Shown here piece by piece: positions 34,963-44,600 of a stretch of DNA of 64,000 nucleotides. The stretch is from Actinoplanes lobatus (GTDB lineage Bacteria > Actinomycetota > Actinomycetes > Mycobacteriales > Micromonosporaceae), in assembly GCF_014205215.1 (NCBI RefSeq), contig NZ_JACHNC010000001.1, forward strand, positions 8,118,501 through 8,182,500, given 5' to 3'. Both the position numbers and the translations under genes were made by a program. Under the pieces are notes generated by a model. It saw nothing but the letters and a program-made list of their open reading frames with translations. It did no database searches and was not told the DNA's origin. The first letter of the stretch is position 1; each line of letters starts with the position of its first letter.

Positions 34963-35113
34963 GCGCTGATCGTGGCACTCCGGCGAGCGCTCCCGGATCA
35001 TCCCGGCGGGATGAGGAGGCGAAATGACACGATCGGCCGTTTCTCCGGCGGGTTCGGTGGGACGCGAATAGTCTTCCGGTATCCGGCGAGACTGGGGGCG
35101 GAGGGCTGCCGAC

Positions 35114-36961
35114 ATGAGGCCTCTGAGACCGGCGTCCGAGGCATCGGCCGGCCCGCGTTCGATGCACCTCATCGCGGTGGCCTTCGTGATGATCACCTTG
35201 ATCGCCGTGGTCTCCGTGGTGCTCCCGGCGGGAATGCACGTCTTCGGCATGACGGCCATCGGGACCGCGCTGGCTGCCGCCTCGGCGAACCCGCGCGGGG
35301 TGCTGGCCGTCGGCTGTTACGCCCTCGTCACGGCCTTCGTGGTCTCCACCTGGCAGGGGCTGCTCGGCACCCCCGATCAGATCCTGCGGCTGCTGGTGGG
35401 CGCCGCGTTCGTCCCGATCAGCTGGGCGATCGCCGTCCACCTGCGAGAACTGCTGCGGGCGACCGCGGAGGCGGCCAGCGATCGGGGCATGCTGGCCGCG
35501 ATCGTGGAGCAGTCCACCGACGCGATCACCGTGCTGGACCGCGACGGCACGGTGATGATGTGGAACGCCGGCGCGGAAAATCTGTACGGCTACCGGGCCG
35601 CCGAGATGGTCGGCCGGAGCTTCACCCGCGTGCTGCCCGCGGAGCGGGTGCCGTACTTCCGGCGAGCGCTGGCCGACGCGAACGCCGGCAAACACGTGAT
35701 CCTCGACGAACTGCCGCGGCTCCACCGCGACGGCACCACGTTCCTGGTGTCGCTCGCCGCGGCGCCGATCCGCGACGAATCCGGCCAGGTGGTCGCCTCG
35801 GCGGCCACCGAACGCGACATCACCGCCCAGAAACGGCGCGAGGCCGAGGAACGGCAGGCCCGGGAGCGGACCGCCCGGGCGGCGCGGATGGAGAGCCTGG
35901 GACAGCTGGCCGGCGGGGTGGCGCACGACTTCAACAACCTGCTCGCCATCATCCTCAACTACGCCGACTTCCTCGCCGACGAGGTCACCGCCGACGGCCG
36001 CCGGGATCTCGACCGCATCCGTGAGGCCGCCGACCGGGCCCGCGCGCTGACCGGCCAGCTGCTGCTGTTCGCCAAGCAGGAACCCACCCCGGTCGAGAAC
36101 GTCGACCTCAACGAGGTCGTCAGCAGCTCCAGCGAACTGCTGAGCCGCAGTATCGGCCCGAACATCCGGCTCGTCTGCCGCACCCACGACCAGCCCCTCC
36201 CGGTACGCGCGAACCGCGGCCGCCTCGACCAGATCCTGCTCAATCTGGTCATCAACGCCCGCGACGCGATGCCCGACGGCGGCACGGTCGTCGTCAGCAC
36301 CGACCGGACGCCTGACGGCGGCGCCCGGCTGTCGGTCGCCGACACCGGCTGCGGGATGACCGCCGAGGTCCGCGACCGGCTCTTCGAACCGTTCTTCACC
36401 ACCAAACCCGCCGACCAGGGCACCGGGCTCGGCCTGGCCACCGTCTACGGCATCGTCGAGGACGCCGGCGGCCACATCGGCGTCGCATCGTCGCCGGGGG
36501 CGGGCACCACCTTCACCATCGACCTGCCGCGGGCCGACGGCCCGGCCCCCGGAGCGGCCGGAACGTCGGCGGCGGGTCCGTCGCCGGGTCACGGTGAGCA
36601 CGTGGTCGTTCTCGAGGACGAGGATTTCGTACGCGACGCGGTGATCCGGATTCTGCGGGAGAACGGATTCCGGACCACCGTCCTGCATGAACACGATCCG
36701 GCCGCCGTCCTGGACGACGCCGACCTGCTCATCGCCGACATCGCGTTGCGCCACAGCTCCGGGCCGGAGGTCGCCGTCCGCCTGCGCCGCCGTCACCCCG
36801 GCCTGCGGGTGCTGTTCATGTCCGGCTACAGCGAACGGGACCTGCGCGACCGCTACCAGCTCGACGACTCGGTCCGGATCGTGCCGAAACCGTTCACCGC
36901 CGTCGAACTGCTCGCCGCGGTCGGCGACGCCCTGGCGGCCACCGCCGGCCACCACGGATAG
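35114..36961 (+). CDS. Hybrid PAS sensor histidine kinase with C-terminal receiver
   Basis: 615 aa. Three to four membrane helices (~18-110), a PAS domain ~125-240 (STDAITVLDRDGTVMMWNAG), a HisKA with H271 (GGVAHDFNNLLA), HATPase_c with NLVINARDAMPDGG, DTGCGM and GTGLGL, and a receiver whose acceptor is D542 (LLIADIAL). The GGVAHDFNNLL subtype is common among soluble PAS hybrid kinases. No separate partner is adjacent; the receiver may hand phosphate to an Hpt protein elsewhere. Confidence 0.9.
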   Translation: MRPLRPASEASAGPRSMHLIAVAFVMITLIAVVSVVLPAGMHVFGMTAIGTALAAASANPRGVLAVGCYALVTAFVVSTWQGLLGTPDQILRLLVGAAFVPISWAIAVHLRELLRATAEAASDRGMLAAIVEQSTDAITVLDRDGTVMMWNAGAENLYGYRAAEMVGRSFTRVLPAERVPYFRRALADANAGKHVILDELPRLHRDGTTFLVSLAAAPIRDESGQVVASAATERDITAQKRREAEERQARERTARAARMESLGQLAGGVAHDFNNLLAIILNYADFLADEVTADGRRDLDRIREAADRARALTGQLLLFAKQEPTPVENVDLNEVVSSSSELLSRSIGPNIRLVCRTHDQPLPVRANRGRLDQILLNLVINARDAMPDGGTVVVSTDRTPDGGARLSVADTGCGMTAEVRDRLFEPFFTTKPADQGTGLGLATVYGIVEDAGGHIGVASSPGAGTTFTIDLPRADGPAPGAAGTSAAGPSPGHGEHVVVLEDEDFVRDAVIRILRENGFRTTVLHEHDPAAVLDDADLLIADIALRHSSGPEVAVRLRRRHPGLRVLFMSGYSERDLRDRYQLDDSVRIVPKPFTAVELLAAVGDALAATAGHHG

Positions 36962-36988
36962 CAGCCCACGCGCCGGCTCCCCGGCCCG

Positions 36989-37534
36989 TCAGCCGGTGCA
37001 GATCGGGGCGATCGCGCCGCGCAGGGCCTTCTCGTGCAGCGGGTCGAGCCGGTGCCGGCGGTCTGCCTCACCTTCCGCGAGGAGCAGCAGGTCGCGGCAG
37101 CGGCGGGTGGCGGCGCGCAGGTTCGCGGTGGCGGCGAGCCGGCCGACGAACGCGGCGGTGATCCGGTCCAGGTGCGGGCGCACCTCGGTGACCAGGTCGG
37201 GCCGTTCGGCCGGGACCCGCTCGGGGTGCCGGGTCCACCGGTCGAACAGGCCGCGCTGCACGGTCTTGCTCATCTCGATCTGCGCCCGGAAGAACGCGAC
37301 CGTCTCGGCGGGGTCCAGCCCCGCCTCGGTGGCCATCGCGGCGGCCCGGTCGAGCACCTGCTGTTCGCGGGCCGGATCGTCGATCGGCTGGTCCGTGCCG
37401 AACTTGGCGGCGGCCACCCGGTCGGCCAGCAGCAGGCGCTCGGCTGCGAGGCTGACCAGCTCTTTCAGATCGCTCGACGGCGGCAGCGCGGTCGTCATCG
37501 CCGCGGTCAGACCAACAACAAACAGATATATCAC
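36989..37534 (-). CDS. aroQ: Secreted chorismate mutase (gamma-AroQ type)
   Basis: 181 aa from GTG 37534. Short signal peptide, then LKELVSLAAERLLLADRVAAAKFGTDQPIDDPAREQ in overlapping blocks: R/K and E residues are placed as in the exported AroQ of Mycobacterium tuberculosis (Rv1885c). A later LDPLHEKALRGA segment and a C-terminal Cys are also alike. It converts chorismate to prephenate outside the cytoplasm; why actinobacteria export it is unknown. Positioned between the kinase and the surface-protein operon without clear linkage. Confidence 0.85.
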   Translation of the reverse strand: MIYLFVVGLTAAMTTALPPSSDLKELVSLAAERLLLADRVAAAKFGTDQPIDDPAREQQVLDRAAAMATEAGLDPAETVAFFRAQIEMSKTVQRGLFDRWTRHPERVPAERPDLVTEVRPHLDRITAAFVGRLAATANLRAATRRCRDLLLLAEGEADRRHRLDPLHEKALRGAIAPICTG

Positions 37535-37586
37535 CTTTCCACCATATAGTCCCGGTTTAGGCTGGCCGGCGACCCTGCGGCTATGG

Positions 37587-38798
37587 CTAGCTGGCCGGGG
37601 GCTCGTATGACCAGGTGTTGCCGGCGTTGGATGTCGAGATGATCTGTGCTTCGACCCATTGCTTGTTCATGTCGAACCAGTAGAAGTCGGTGGTGACGGT
37701 GCCGGCGTTGGTGTTGTGCTGGGGCACGTCCAGGGTGACGGTGAAGCGGAAGGTCATCTGTGTCTTGCCCGGGGGCCAGGTGAGGTCGATGGGTGCCCAC
37801 CGGCCGTGGTTGTTGTTCAGGTCGGCGATGGTGCCGGTGTAGACGGTGGTGGCGGATGCTTCGTGGAGGCGTTCGATCGTGACGTTCAGCCATTTCGCCA
37901 CGTCCGTACCGCTGCCGGTGTAGGACGAGTTGGCCGTGTAGAGGCGCAGGTCGGGATCGTATGAGCCGGCCCCTGGGTCGTAGGTCACCGTGATGGTCCG
38001 GGTCATGGTCACCGCGCCGGGAGTGGAGAACGTCGGGTCGGTGGTGGTGAACATCGGGCCGGAGGCGCTGGTGGACAGCGGCGTGGACGGGGCCTGGCGG
38101 CCGGAGGCGAAGGTGTTGGCGGCGTTCACGACGGTCGCGGTGTGCGCGGCCGCGGAGCGGCCCACGGTGGCGGGTGCGATGAAGGTGGCCGCGGCTGCGG
38201 CGGAGACGGCGAGGGTGAGGATCGCGCTGCGCCGGAAGCCGGGCAGGTGGGACCGGTTGGCGGGCTGGACGCCGGCGAGCAGGCCGGTGAACCCGAGCAC
38301 GGTCAGCGCGAGTGGTACGACGTCGTGTTGCTTGGCCCACAAGAGGGACATGCCGACCCACGGGACCATGAGGAATGCGCGGCCCTGGACGGCGTCGCGG
38401 GTCACCCCGAGCAGGTCGGGGGTGGGGTTGCTGTCGCCCTGGGTGATGTAGGTGCCGTCGGGGTTGATCCCGACGATGCGGTGGGTCAGCAGTGTCCCGG
38501 GCTTGGCGGGGTTGTGGACGGTGACGACTTTGCCGAGCAGCGGGGTGTTGTCGTCGATGTCCCTGGTGACGACGATGTCGCCGACCCGGATGCGCGGAGC
38601 CATCGATCCGGACACGATGACGGTGGCGTTGAAGCCGAACGGGACGAGCACCACCGCCCACATCGCGAGGCTGGTCAGGGCCCACAGCATCGCGCGGGCC
38701 ATCATGATCCGCAGGGCCTCGGCCCAGCTGGGGTTCTCCGGCCGGGTGAGCCCCGTGACGCGACGGTGCCGGTCGGCAGGTTCGGCCATGGTCGCCAT
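37587..38798 (-). CDS. sipW: SipW-type signal peptidase I fused to a TasA/CalY-like domain
   Basis: 403 aa from ATG 38798 (GAGGAG upstream). The N-terminal S26B peptidase has a membrane helix, Ser65 in IVSGSM, H106 (LLTHRI) in place of the Lys of bacterial type I enzymes, and QGDSN. Two hydrophobic segments follow (~160-200), then AAAHTATVVNAANTF, which has the look of a TasA/camelysin-type N-terminus, and a ~180-residue beta-rich domain. It follows the TasA-like gene by 35 bp. The peptidase therefore carries a copy of what may be its own substrate type. Confidence 0.85.
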   Translation of the reverse strand: MATMAEPADRHRRVTGLTRPENPSWAEALRIMMARAMLWALTSLAMWAVVLVPFGFNATVIVSGSMAPRIRVGDIVVTRDIDDNTPLLGKVVTVHNPAKPGTLLTHRIVGINPDGTYITQGDSNPTPDLLGVTRDAVQGRAFLMVPWVGMSLLWAKQHDVVPLALTVLGFTGLLAGVQPANRSHLPGFRRSAILTLAVSAAAAATFIAPATVGRSAAAHTATVVNAANTFASGRQAPSTPLSTSASGPMFTTTDPTFSTPGAVTMTRTITVTYDPGAGSYDPDLRLYTANSSYTGSGTDVAKWLNVTIERLHEASATTVYTGTIADLNNNHGRWAPIDLTWPPGKTQMTFRFTVTLDVPQHNTNAGTVTTDFYWFDMNKQWVEAQIISTSNAGNTWSYEPPAS

Positions 38799-38833
38799 CA
38801 CGGGGCTCCTCTCGTCCGCGGCGGTGGGTGCGG

Positions 38834-39412
38834 CTACTTCCCGGTCGCGGTGAACGCGAACCCGACACTGCCGAGGGTCGCGTCGTACTGGGTGGTGCCG
38901 GAGGCCAGCTTCACCGTGAAGACGTACTTCTGCGACTGGGTGGGAGTGGCAGGGTTGCCGGTGATGTCCCACAGGACCGGCACGGACAGCGCGCTGAGCT
39001 TCTGCTCGGCGGCGCCGACCACGTCACCCGCACCGTTCTTGACGGTGACGAGCAGGTCGTCGGCCAGCTCTTTACCCGTACCCGTGGCGCCGGTGGCGGT
39101 CAGCGCGACCACGGCGTCGTGCTTGCCGGTGTAGTTGACGGTGATCTCATTGGAGATCGTGTCGCCCGGCTTGAGCACACCGTTGGCGGCTTTGCCGTTG
39201 AGGTGCTCGGTGGCCGTGTCGAACAGCGGCAGCGTGGCGACGGCCGAGTTCTTGTCGGTCAGCTGGAGGGCGACACTGTCGTGCACGGCGAACGAGTTGC
39301 CGGCGTTGGTCTGGGTGTCCGTGAACGCGGCGCCGGAGAACCCGAGCACGACGGCGGCGGACACGGCCAGGCCGAGCGGCGCCGCGGCCCACCTGAGAAG
39401 ATTCATGTTCAT
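38834..39412 (-). CDS. TasA/CalY-like surface protein with SipW-dependent signal peptide
   Basis: 192 aa from ATG 39412 (or 39406). Signal sequence ends GFSGAAFTDTQTNAGNSF, the typical SipW-cleaved motif, followed by a beta-sandwich domain with NYTGKHDAVVALTATGA and KYVFTVKLASGTTQYD. In Bacillus such proteins form matrix fibres after SipW cleavage. The adjacent signal peptidase supports that processing here. Fibre formation is inference. Confidence 0.8.
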   Translation of the reverse strand: MNMNLLRWAAAPLGLAVSAAVVLGFSGAAFTDTQTNAGNSFAVHDSVALQLTDKNSAVATLPLFDTATEHLNGKAANGVLKPGDTISNEITVNYTGKHDAVVALTATGATGTGKELADDLLVTVKNGAGDVVGAAEQKLSALSVPVLWDITGNPATPTQSQKYVFTVKLASGTTQYDATLGSVGFAFTATGK

Positions 39413-39441
39413 GGCTCGCTCCTTTCAGGAGCCGAACTCGG

Positions 39442-39464
39442 CGATCGGGAGTACGTCCCGATCG
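39442..39464. promoter_or_regulatory. Perfect 9-bp inverted repeat upstream of the TasA-like gene
   Basis: cgatcggga / tcccgatcg with a 5-nt spacer, 30 bp before the ATG at 39412. A candidate operator or a leader hairpin. Confidence 0.45.
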
Positions 39465-39932
39465 AGGGCACCTCGGCGCGCCGACTGCTGATCCTCATGA
39501 TCGGTGGGCGGCCGGGTGGTTTACCCGTCGTCTGCAGGCTGGTGCACAAGCTGGCGGGCGACCGCGGTGACCGCGGGTCCGCTGCTCCTGCAGCTGGGTG
39601 ACCTGTACCGGGATGGGTCTTCGGGGTGCGCGGGGCCGTGTACGGCCGGGGTCATCTCCGGTGGACCGAACAATGCACGGGTACGTCGCGGTGGCCGTGA
39701 GGAACGCGTCCTCGGCCCGCTGCCCGGTCGGGTGTCCGAACAAGACCACTATCGCTGGATATGCACTCGGAGGACCACCTCCACCAGCACCCGCCGGGGC
39801 GTTGGTGCCGCGGCTTGAGAGGTGCTGCACCCCTACGATCGGCACCAGCCCGCACCGGTACAGCGGCACCACCGACCGATCCCTGTGACCCACGTCGCGC
39901 CGAACGGCTACCCGGGCGGCGGACCGGTCCCG
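39465..39932. other. Intergenic region without a supported gene
   Basis: About 470 bp between the TasA-like gene start and the TetR gene stop. Open frames exist on both strands, but none has recognisable protein content or a good ribosome site. It probably holds the promoter of the surface-protein operon. Confidence 0.5.
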
Positions 39933-40556
39933 TCAGGTGGCTTTGACCGCGGCGCCCTCGATGACCACCTCGAGACAGTCACGGAACAGGTCGTCCACCG
40001 TACGGCCGGGTTGGAAGTATTCGGCGACGGCGGCGACCACGGTCGGGTGCTGCCGGGTGAACGTGTCCATGTCGAAGCCTTTCAACGCCTCGGGGTCCGG
40101 GCGGGGCGCCTGCTCTTCGAGGACGTGGCCGACCGTGAAGCGCTCGACGGTCAGAACGATCACGCGAGCCTGACGCAGCGGCACGCCGCGGGCCACGAGA
40201 GTGTTCATGGCCAGTTCGGAGATCCCCGCCATGGCGCGGGAGAGCTGGGCGGTGGAGACCACCCGGGCGCCGTCCGGATGGGCGAGCAGCGCTCGGCGCA
40301 GCCGCTCGGCCAGGCCGCTCAGCCAGTCCCGCCAGTGCTGATCCGGCTCGGGCGGTGACATGTCGCCGAACTCCTGGTCGAGGATCGCGTCGGCGATCGC
40401 GGTGACCAGGGCCGCCTTGTTGGGCAGATGCCAGTAGAGGGTCGGCGACTGCACACCGAGCCGCGCGGCGAGTTTGCGTGTCGTCACCCCGTCGAGCCCC
40501 TCGGCGTCCAGCAGAGCGACGGCCTCGGCGACGATACGCTGTCGGTCTAGCGCCAA
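39933..40556 (-). CDS. TetR-type repressor (true TetR class)
   Basis: 207 aa from TTG 40556: GGGAGG lies just upstream, and the start then aligns with Tn10-type TetR. A GTG at 40577 would begin inside the operator. The DNA-binding part LTTRKLA-like (VTTRKLAARLGVQSPTLYWHLPNKAAL, residues 24-50, overlapping blocks) is strikingly close to tetracycline TetR, and VERFTVGHVLEEQ resembles the drug-binding core. No tetA pump is adjacent, so the target gene must lie elsewhere. Confidence 0.85.
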   Translation of the reverse strand: MALDRQRIVAEAVALLDAEGLDGVTTRKLAARLGVQSPTLYWHLPNKAALVTAIADAILDQEFGDMSPPEPDQHWRDWLSGLAERLRRALLAHPDGARVVSTAQLSRAMAGISELAMNTLVARGVPLRQARVIVLTVERFTVGHVLEEQAPRPDPEALKGFDMDTFTRQHPTVVAAVAEYFQPGRTVDDLFRDCLEVVIEGAAVKAT

Positions 40557-40575
40557 TGCGGTACCTCCCGTCGGC

Positions 40576-40615
40576 ACTCTATCAGTGCTAAAGTCACCCT
40601 ATCAGTGATAGAGAG
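40576..40615. promoter_or_regulatory. Two tetO-like operators
   Basis: 40597-40615 contains ccctatcagtgatagagag, almost identical to Tn10 tetO2, with a perfect 13-bp core ctatcagtgatag. 40576-40594 (actctatcagtgctaaagt) is a weaker copy with the left half intact. They lie 20-60 bp upstream of the repressor start, so autoregulation is expected. Confidence 0.8.
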
Positions 40616-40622
40616 ACCGCTG

Positions 40623-41585
40623 TCAGGTCCAGTCGTGGCGGGCCGCGTACCACCCGAGTTGCATGCGGGTCTGGACACCGGCCAGGTCCATCAGGTGCCG
40701 CAGGCGCCGTTGCAGGGTGCGTAGCGAGAGGTCGAGCTGGGTGGCGACGGCCTGGTCGGTGAGCCCGGCGAGCAGCAGCGCCAGGATGGTCCGGTCCAGC
40801 GCCGTGATGACGTCCGCGGCCGGCTCGCCGAGGCCCGCCAGGTCCAGCGGGTGGGCGTGGCTCCACACCGTCTCGAAGAGCGCGTCCATGGCGGTGAGCA
40901 GCCCGGACCGGTGCAGCAGGACCGCGCCCGGCTCCTCACCGGCGGCGACCGTCAGCGGCACCAGGGCCAGTTCGTCGTCGGCGAGCATCAGCTTGATCGG
41001 CAGGGACTCGGTCACCCGGATCTCGACGCCCTGGCGCAGCGACTCCATCGTCTCGGCGACCATGCCGGGTGAGGAGAGCGCCGGCTGGTCCATGACGACC
41101 CGGTAGCGCACCCCCTGGGCCACCATCTGCGACTCGACTGGGTTGTCCCCCGGCGCCACCGCCACGTGCGGGGTGGTGACGAACATACGCACCTGCCGTC
41201 GGGCGGCGTGCTGCACCTGCGCGAACCGGTGCCGGAGCGCCTCGACGCCGGTGACCACCTCGATCAGCTCGCTGATGGTGCGGCCGGCCATCGCCTTGCG
41301 GTGCTCCTCGGCAAGCGTGACCAGCGCCAGTTCGGCGTTGCGCAGCTCGGCCCGCCGTTCACTGATCATGGCGCCCAGCGCGACCGCCGGGGGCGCCGCC
41401 GCGAAGACGCCGTCGGGTGTGGACTTGACCAGCCCGCACGCCGTCAGCCGGTACAGCGCGTCCTCGATGACGGCGACCGGGAGTCGCAGGGCGACGGTGA
41501 GTTCGGCCAGGTCGGCCTGGGCGCGACCGGCGAGGACACTGTAGACCGACTCGTGGTCGGGGCTCAGGCCCAGAGCGGCGAGCAT
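40623..41585 (-). CDS. TrmB/LuxR-like helix-turn-helix regulator
   Basis: 320 aa from ATG 41585. N-terminal winged helix (LSPDHESVYSVLAGRAQADL) of the TrmB/sugar-sensing type, a central ligand-binding part (RRQVRMFVTTPHVAVAPG) and a C-terminal LuxR-like HTH (ILALLLAGLTDQAVATQLDL). Proteins of this layout often sit next to subtilase genes in actinomycetes; the large protease at 41672 is directly upstream and may be its target. Confidence 0.8.
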   Translation of the reverse strand: MLAALGLSPDHESVYSVLAGRAQADLAELTVALRLPVAVIEDALYRLTACGLVKSTPDGVFAAAPPAVALGAMISERRAELRNAELALVTLAEEHRKAMAGRTISELIEVVTGVEALRHRFAQVQHAARRQVRMFVTTPHVAVAPGDNPVESQMVAQGVRYRVVMDQPALSSPGMVAETMESLRQGVEIRVTESLPIKLMLADDELALVPLTVAAGEEPGAVLLHRSGLLTAMDALFETVWSHAHPLDLAGLGEPAADVITALDRTILALLLAGLTDQAVATQLDLSLRTLQRRLRHLMDLAGVQTRMQLGWYAARHDWT

Positions 41586-41671
41586 CGGTGGCCGTCTCCT
41601 CTCCACCCGGGGGTGCGGAGAGGATATGCCGGGCCCCGGGACGTCGCCGCCCCAGGGCCCCGCGAATGGGA

Positions 41672-44600
41672 TCATCGGAGGCCGTACGCCCGAATGATCT
41701 CCTGGTTGATGCTGAACCCGGCGTCGGTGGCGCCGGTGGCGCGCACCGAGAGGAAGCCGCCGGGCCGCCTCGGCAGTTTCAGCGTGCTGGTCCACCAGCC
41801 GCCGTCCGTGCGCAGCGTCGCCTTCTGCCAGGTGGCGCCGTCGTCGTAGGACACCTCCAGGCCCACCGAGGTGACGGTGCCGGTGTCCGGGCCGCCGCCG
41901 GCCTGCGGGATCGGCTTCACCCGGATCTTCCGGGTGCTGCCGGCCGGGACGTCACCGCGCTCGTCGGTGTCCAGGCGGTACTCCATCTGGAGCAGCGCCA
42001 TCGGCTCGAAACGGTCCGAGTCGTTGGAGCTGGAGACGAAGTCCCATTCGGTGTGGGTACGGGTGGACAGCCGCCACTTCTCGGCCGGGCGGGAGGCGTC
42101 CAGGACCAGGTGGTAGGGCAGTGTCCCGGGCGGCACCGCCTTCCATTGCAGCGACGACGAGTACTTGTTCTCGTGCAGCAGCGTGTCGCCCTGGTAGAGC
42201 TTGAGGTTGGTGGGCACCGAACCCCACTCCAGGTTGCCGCCGTATTCGAGGGTGTCCCCGGACGACGTCCACGCCTGCACGTTGATGGTCATGTTGTCGC
42301 GGTAGCGGCTGTTCTGCACGGCGAACGTCCGGTTGAACGCGGGCCGGATCGCCGGGGCGAACCAGTCCAGGCGGGTGGCGCCCTTGGCGTAGGTGTTGCG
42401 GTTGGCCGAGACCGTCCAGGTGCCCTGCGCGTGCGACTCGGACCACACCTGTCCGGGGGTGACCCATTCGGTACGGGTGGACGGGTGCCACTCCCGCTCC
42501 GCGAAGCCGAGCGCCGGGACGAACGTCACGTCGTACCGGCCGCCGCTGCCCTGCACCGGCTCGGTCGGGTTGTAGTAGTGGGCGTCGATCCGGGTCAGGT
42601 CCGTGGCGCGCGGGTGGTACGTGAGCGGCCGGTCCGGCACCTTTCCGGTGTAGGTGCGGGTCAGGTCGTAGAGGTAGGTGGCGTACGGCACCTGGTTGGT
42701 GGCGATGTGCCGCCGGCCCGACTTCGCCAGCTCGATGAGGCGTGCCCCGGCGTCACGGTGCACGCTGGCGACCGGGATCGGCGACGCCCCCACCACCTCG
42801 TTGAGGATGCCGGCACCGTCGTTGACGACCAGCAGGAGTTTCGCTCCAGCGGCGACCGCGGCGGCGGCCCGGTCGGCGGCGCTGATCGCGTCGCTGCGGG
42901 TCACCACGACCGCCTTGCCCTTGGCGTCCGGGTATTCGCCGGGGGTGCCGGTGCCCGCGTAGACCAGCGGCAGGACGTCCCGGCCCGCCTCCATGGTGCT
43001 GCCCGGCTGGACGGTGGCGTCCAGCGGCGGCAGGCCGAGCGCGCTCAGGCTCAGCAGGGGCTCGCCCTTGCGCCACCGGTTGACCAGCGTGAACGTCACG
43101 TCCTCGACCTGCTCGGTCGGCGAGAGGTAGACGTCGTCGAACCGGACCGGGATCAGGAACGCGTCCCGGAAGCTGTCGCCGCCGGGGTAGGTGATCCCGT
43201 AGTCGACCTTGCGCTGCCGGTTCTCGGTGCGCTGCGGTGTGCCGGTCTCCAGCGGGCGGGCCTTGCTCGCGTCCAGCACGACGGTCGCCGCCTTGCCGTC
43301 GATCACGGTCTCCGGGTCGACCAGGATCGCGTAGCCGAGGGAGTCGGCCCGCTCACCCGGCACCTGGAGGACGGACTCGACGGTGTAGGTGCCCGGCGGC
43401 ATCCGCAGTGTCTGTTCACCGGTGACGGTGTAGTAGTACGGGTCGAACTCCCCCGCCTTCTTCAGCAGGACGGTCGCGGTGGCGGGCTTTCCGTCCCGGC
43501 CGAGCAGCTTGATGGTCAGGTCGTAGCGCTCGTCCTCTTTGATCAGACCCAGCGACGTACGCGTGACAGCCGCACCGGTGGCGGCATCGGTGCCGACCAG
43601 GTACCCGGTGTAGCGGCCGGTGCCGGGCGCGGTCGGGTCACCGCTGACGCCGACCGTGGCGGCGCCTCCCGCGGGCACCGTCACCGAGCCGGCGCCGAGC
43701 TCGAACGGGCCGGTGGCGGCCAGGTTCAGAGTGACCGCGCCGGTGCCCGTGTTGGTGAAGGTGACCTGCTCGGTGACCGGCTCGTCGGTGGGCTCGTGCG
43801 GCCAGTCGAAGTTGCCGAAGAACACCGAGCCGGTCGCCCGTACCTGCTCGCGGACGGCGGCGGCCACGTCGACCCGGCCGGTGCCGACCTGGTACGGCGT
43901 GTAGTTGGTCAGCCCCTTGGCGCTGCTCATCAGCGCCTCCTTGAGCTGCGGGCCGGTCCAGCCGGGATGCCGCTGGGCCAGGATCGCGGCCGCGCCGGAG
44001 ACGTGCGGGGTGGCCATCGAGGTGCCGCTGATGCTGCGGTACAGGCCGCTGCCGGTGGTCATCTGCTGCGACCGGGCGGCGTTGATGGCGACGCCGGGCG
44101 CGGTGATGTCCGGCTTGAGGGCGCCGCTGCGGATCAGCGGGCCGGTGCTGGAGAAGCCCGCGAGGCGGTCCTGCTTGTCGACGGCGCCGACGGTCAGCGC
44201 GCTGGCGGCCGAGCTCGGGGTGCCGATGGTCTCCGGCCCGCTGTTGCCGGCGGCGATCACGAACAGGGTGCCGTACCTGGCGGACAGCGTGTCGACCGCG
44301 ACCGCCATCGGGTCGGTGCCGTCCGACAGCGTCGGGTCGCTGAGGCTCATGCTGACGATGTCGGCGCCGGACTCGGCGGCCCACTGCATGCCGGCGAGCA
44401 CCCAGGAGTCGAGTCCGGAGCCGCTGTTGTCGAGCACCTTGCCGACGATCAGGTCCGCGCCGGGCGCGACACCCTTGTTGACACCGCTGGAGGCGGCGCC
44501 GGTGCCGACGATCGTCGAGGCGACGTGGGTGCCGTGACCGTTGACGTCGGCGGTGTCCTGGCCGGGCACGAAGCTGACCTTGTCGTCGATCTGGTCGGCG

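Noticed and set aside
40557..40577. GTG 40577 as the TetR start
   Set aside because: It lies inside the left tetO-like site and lacks a ribosome site; TTG 40556 has GGGAGG and aligns with the family N-terminus.
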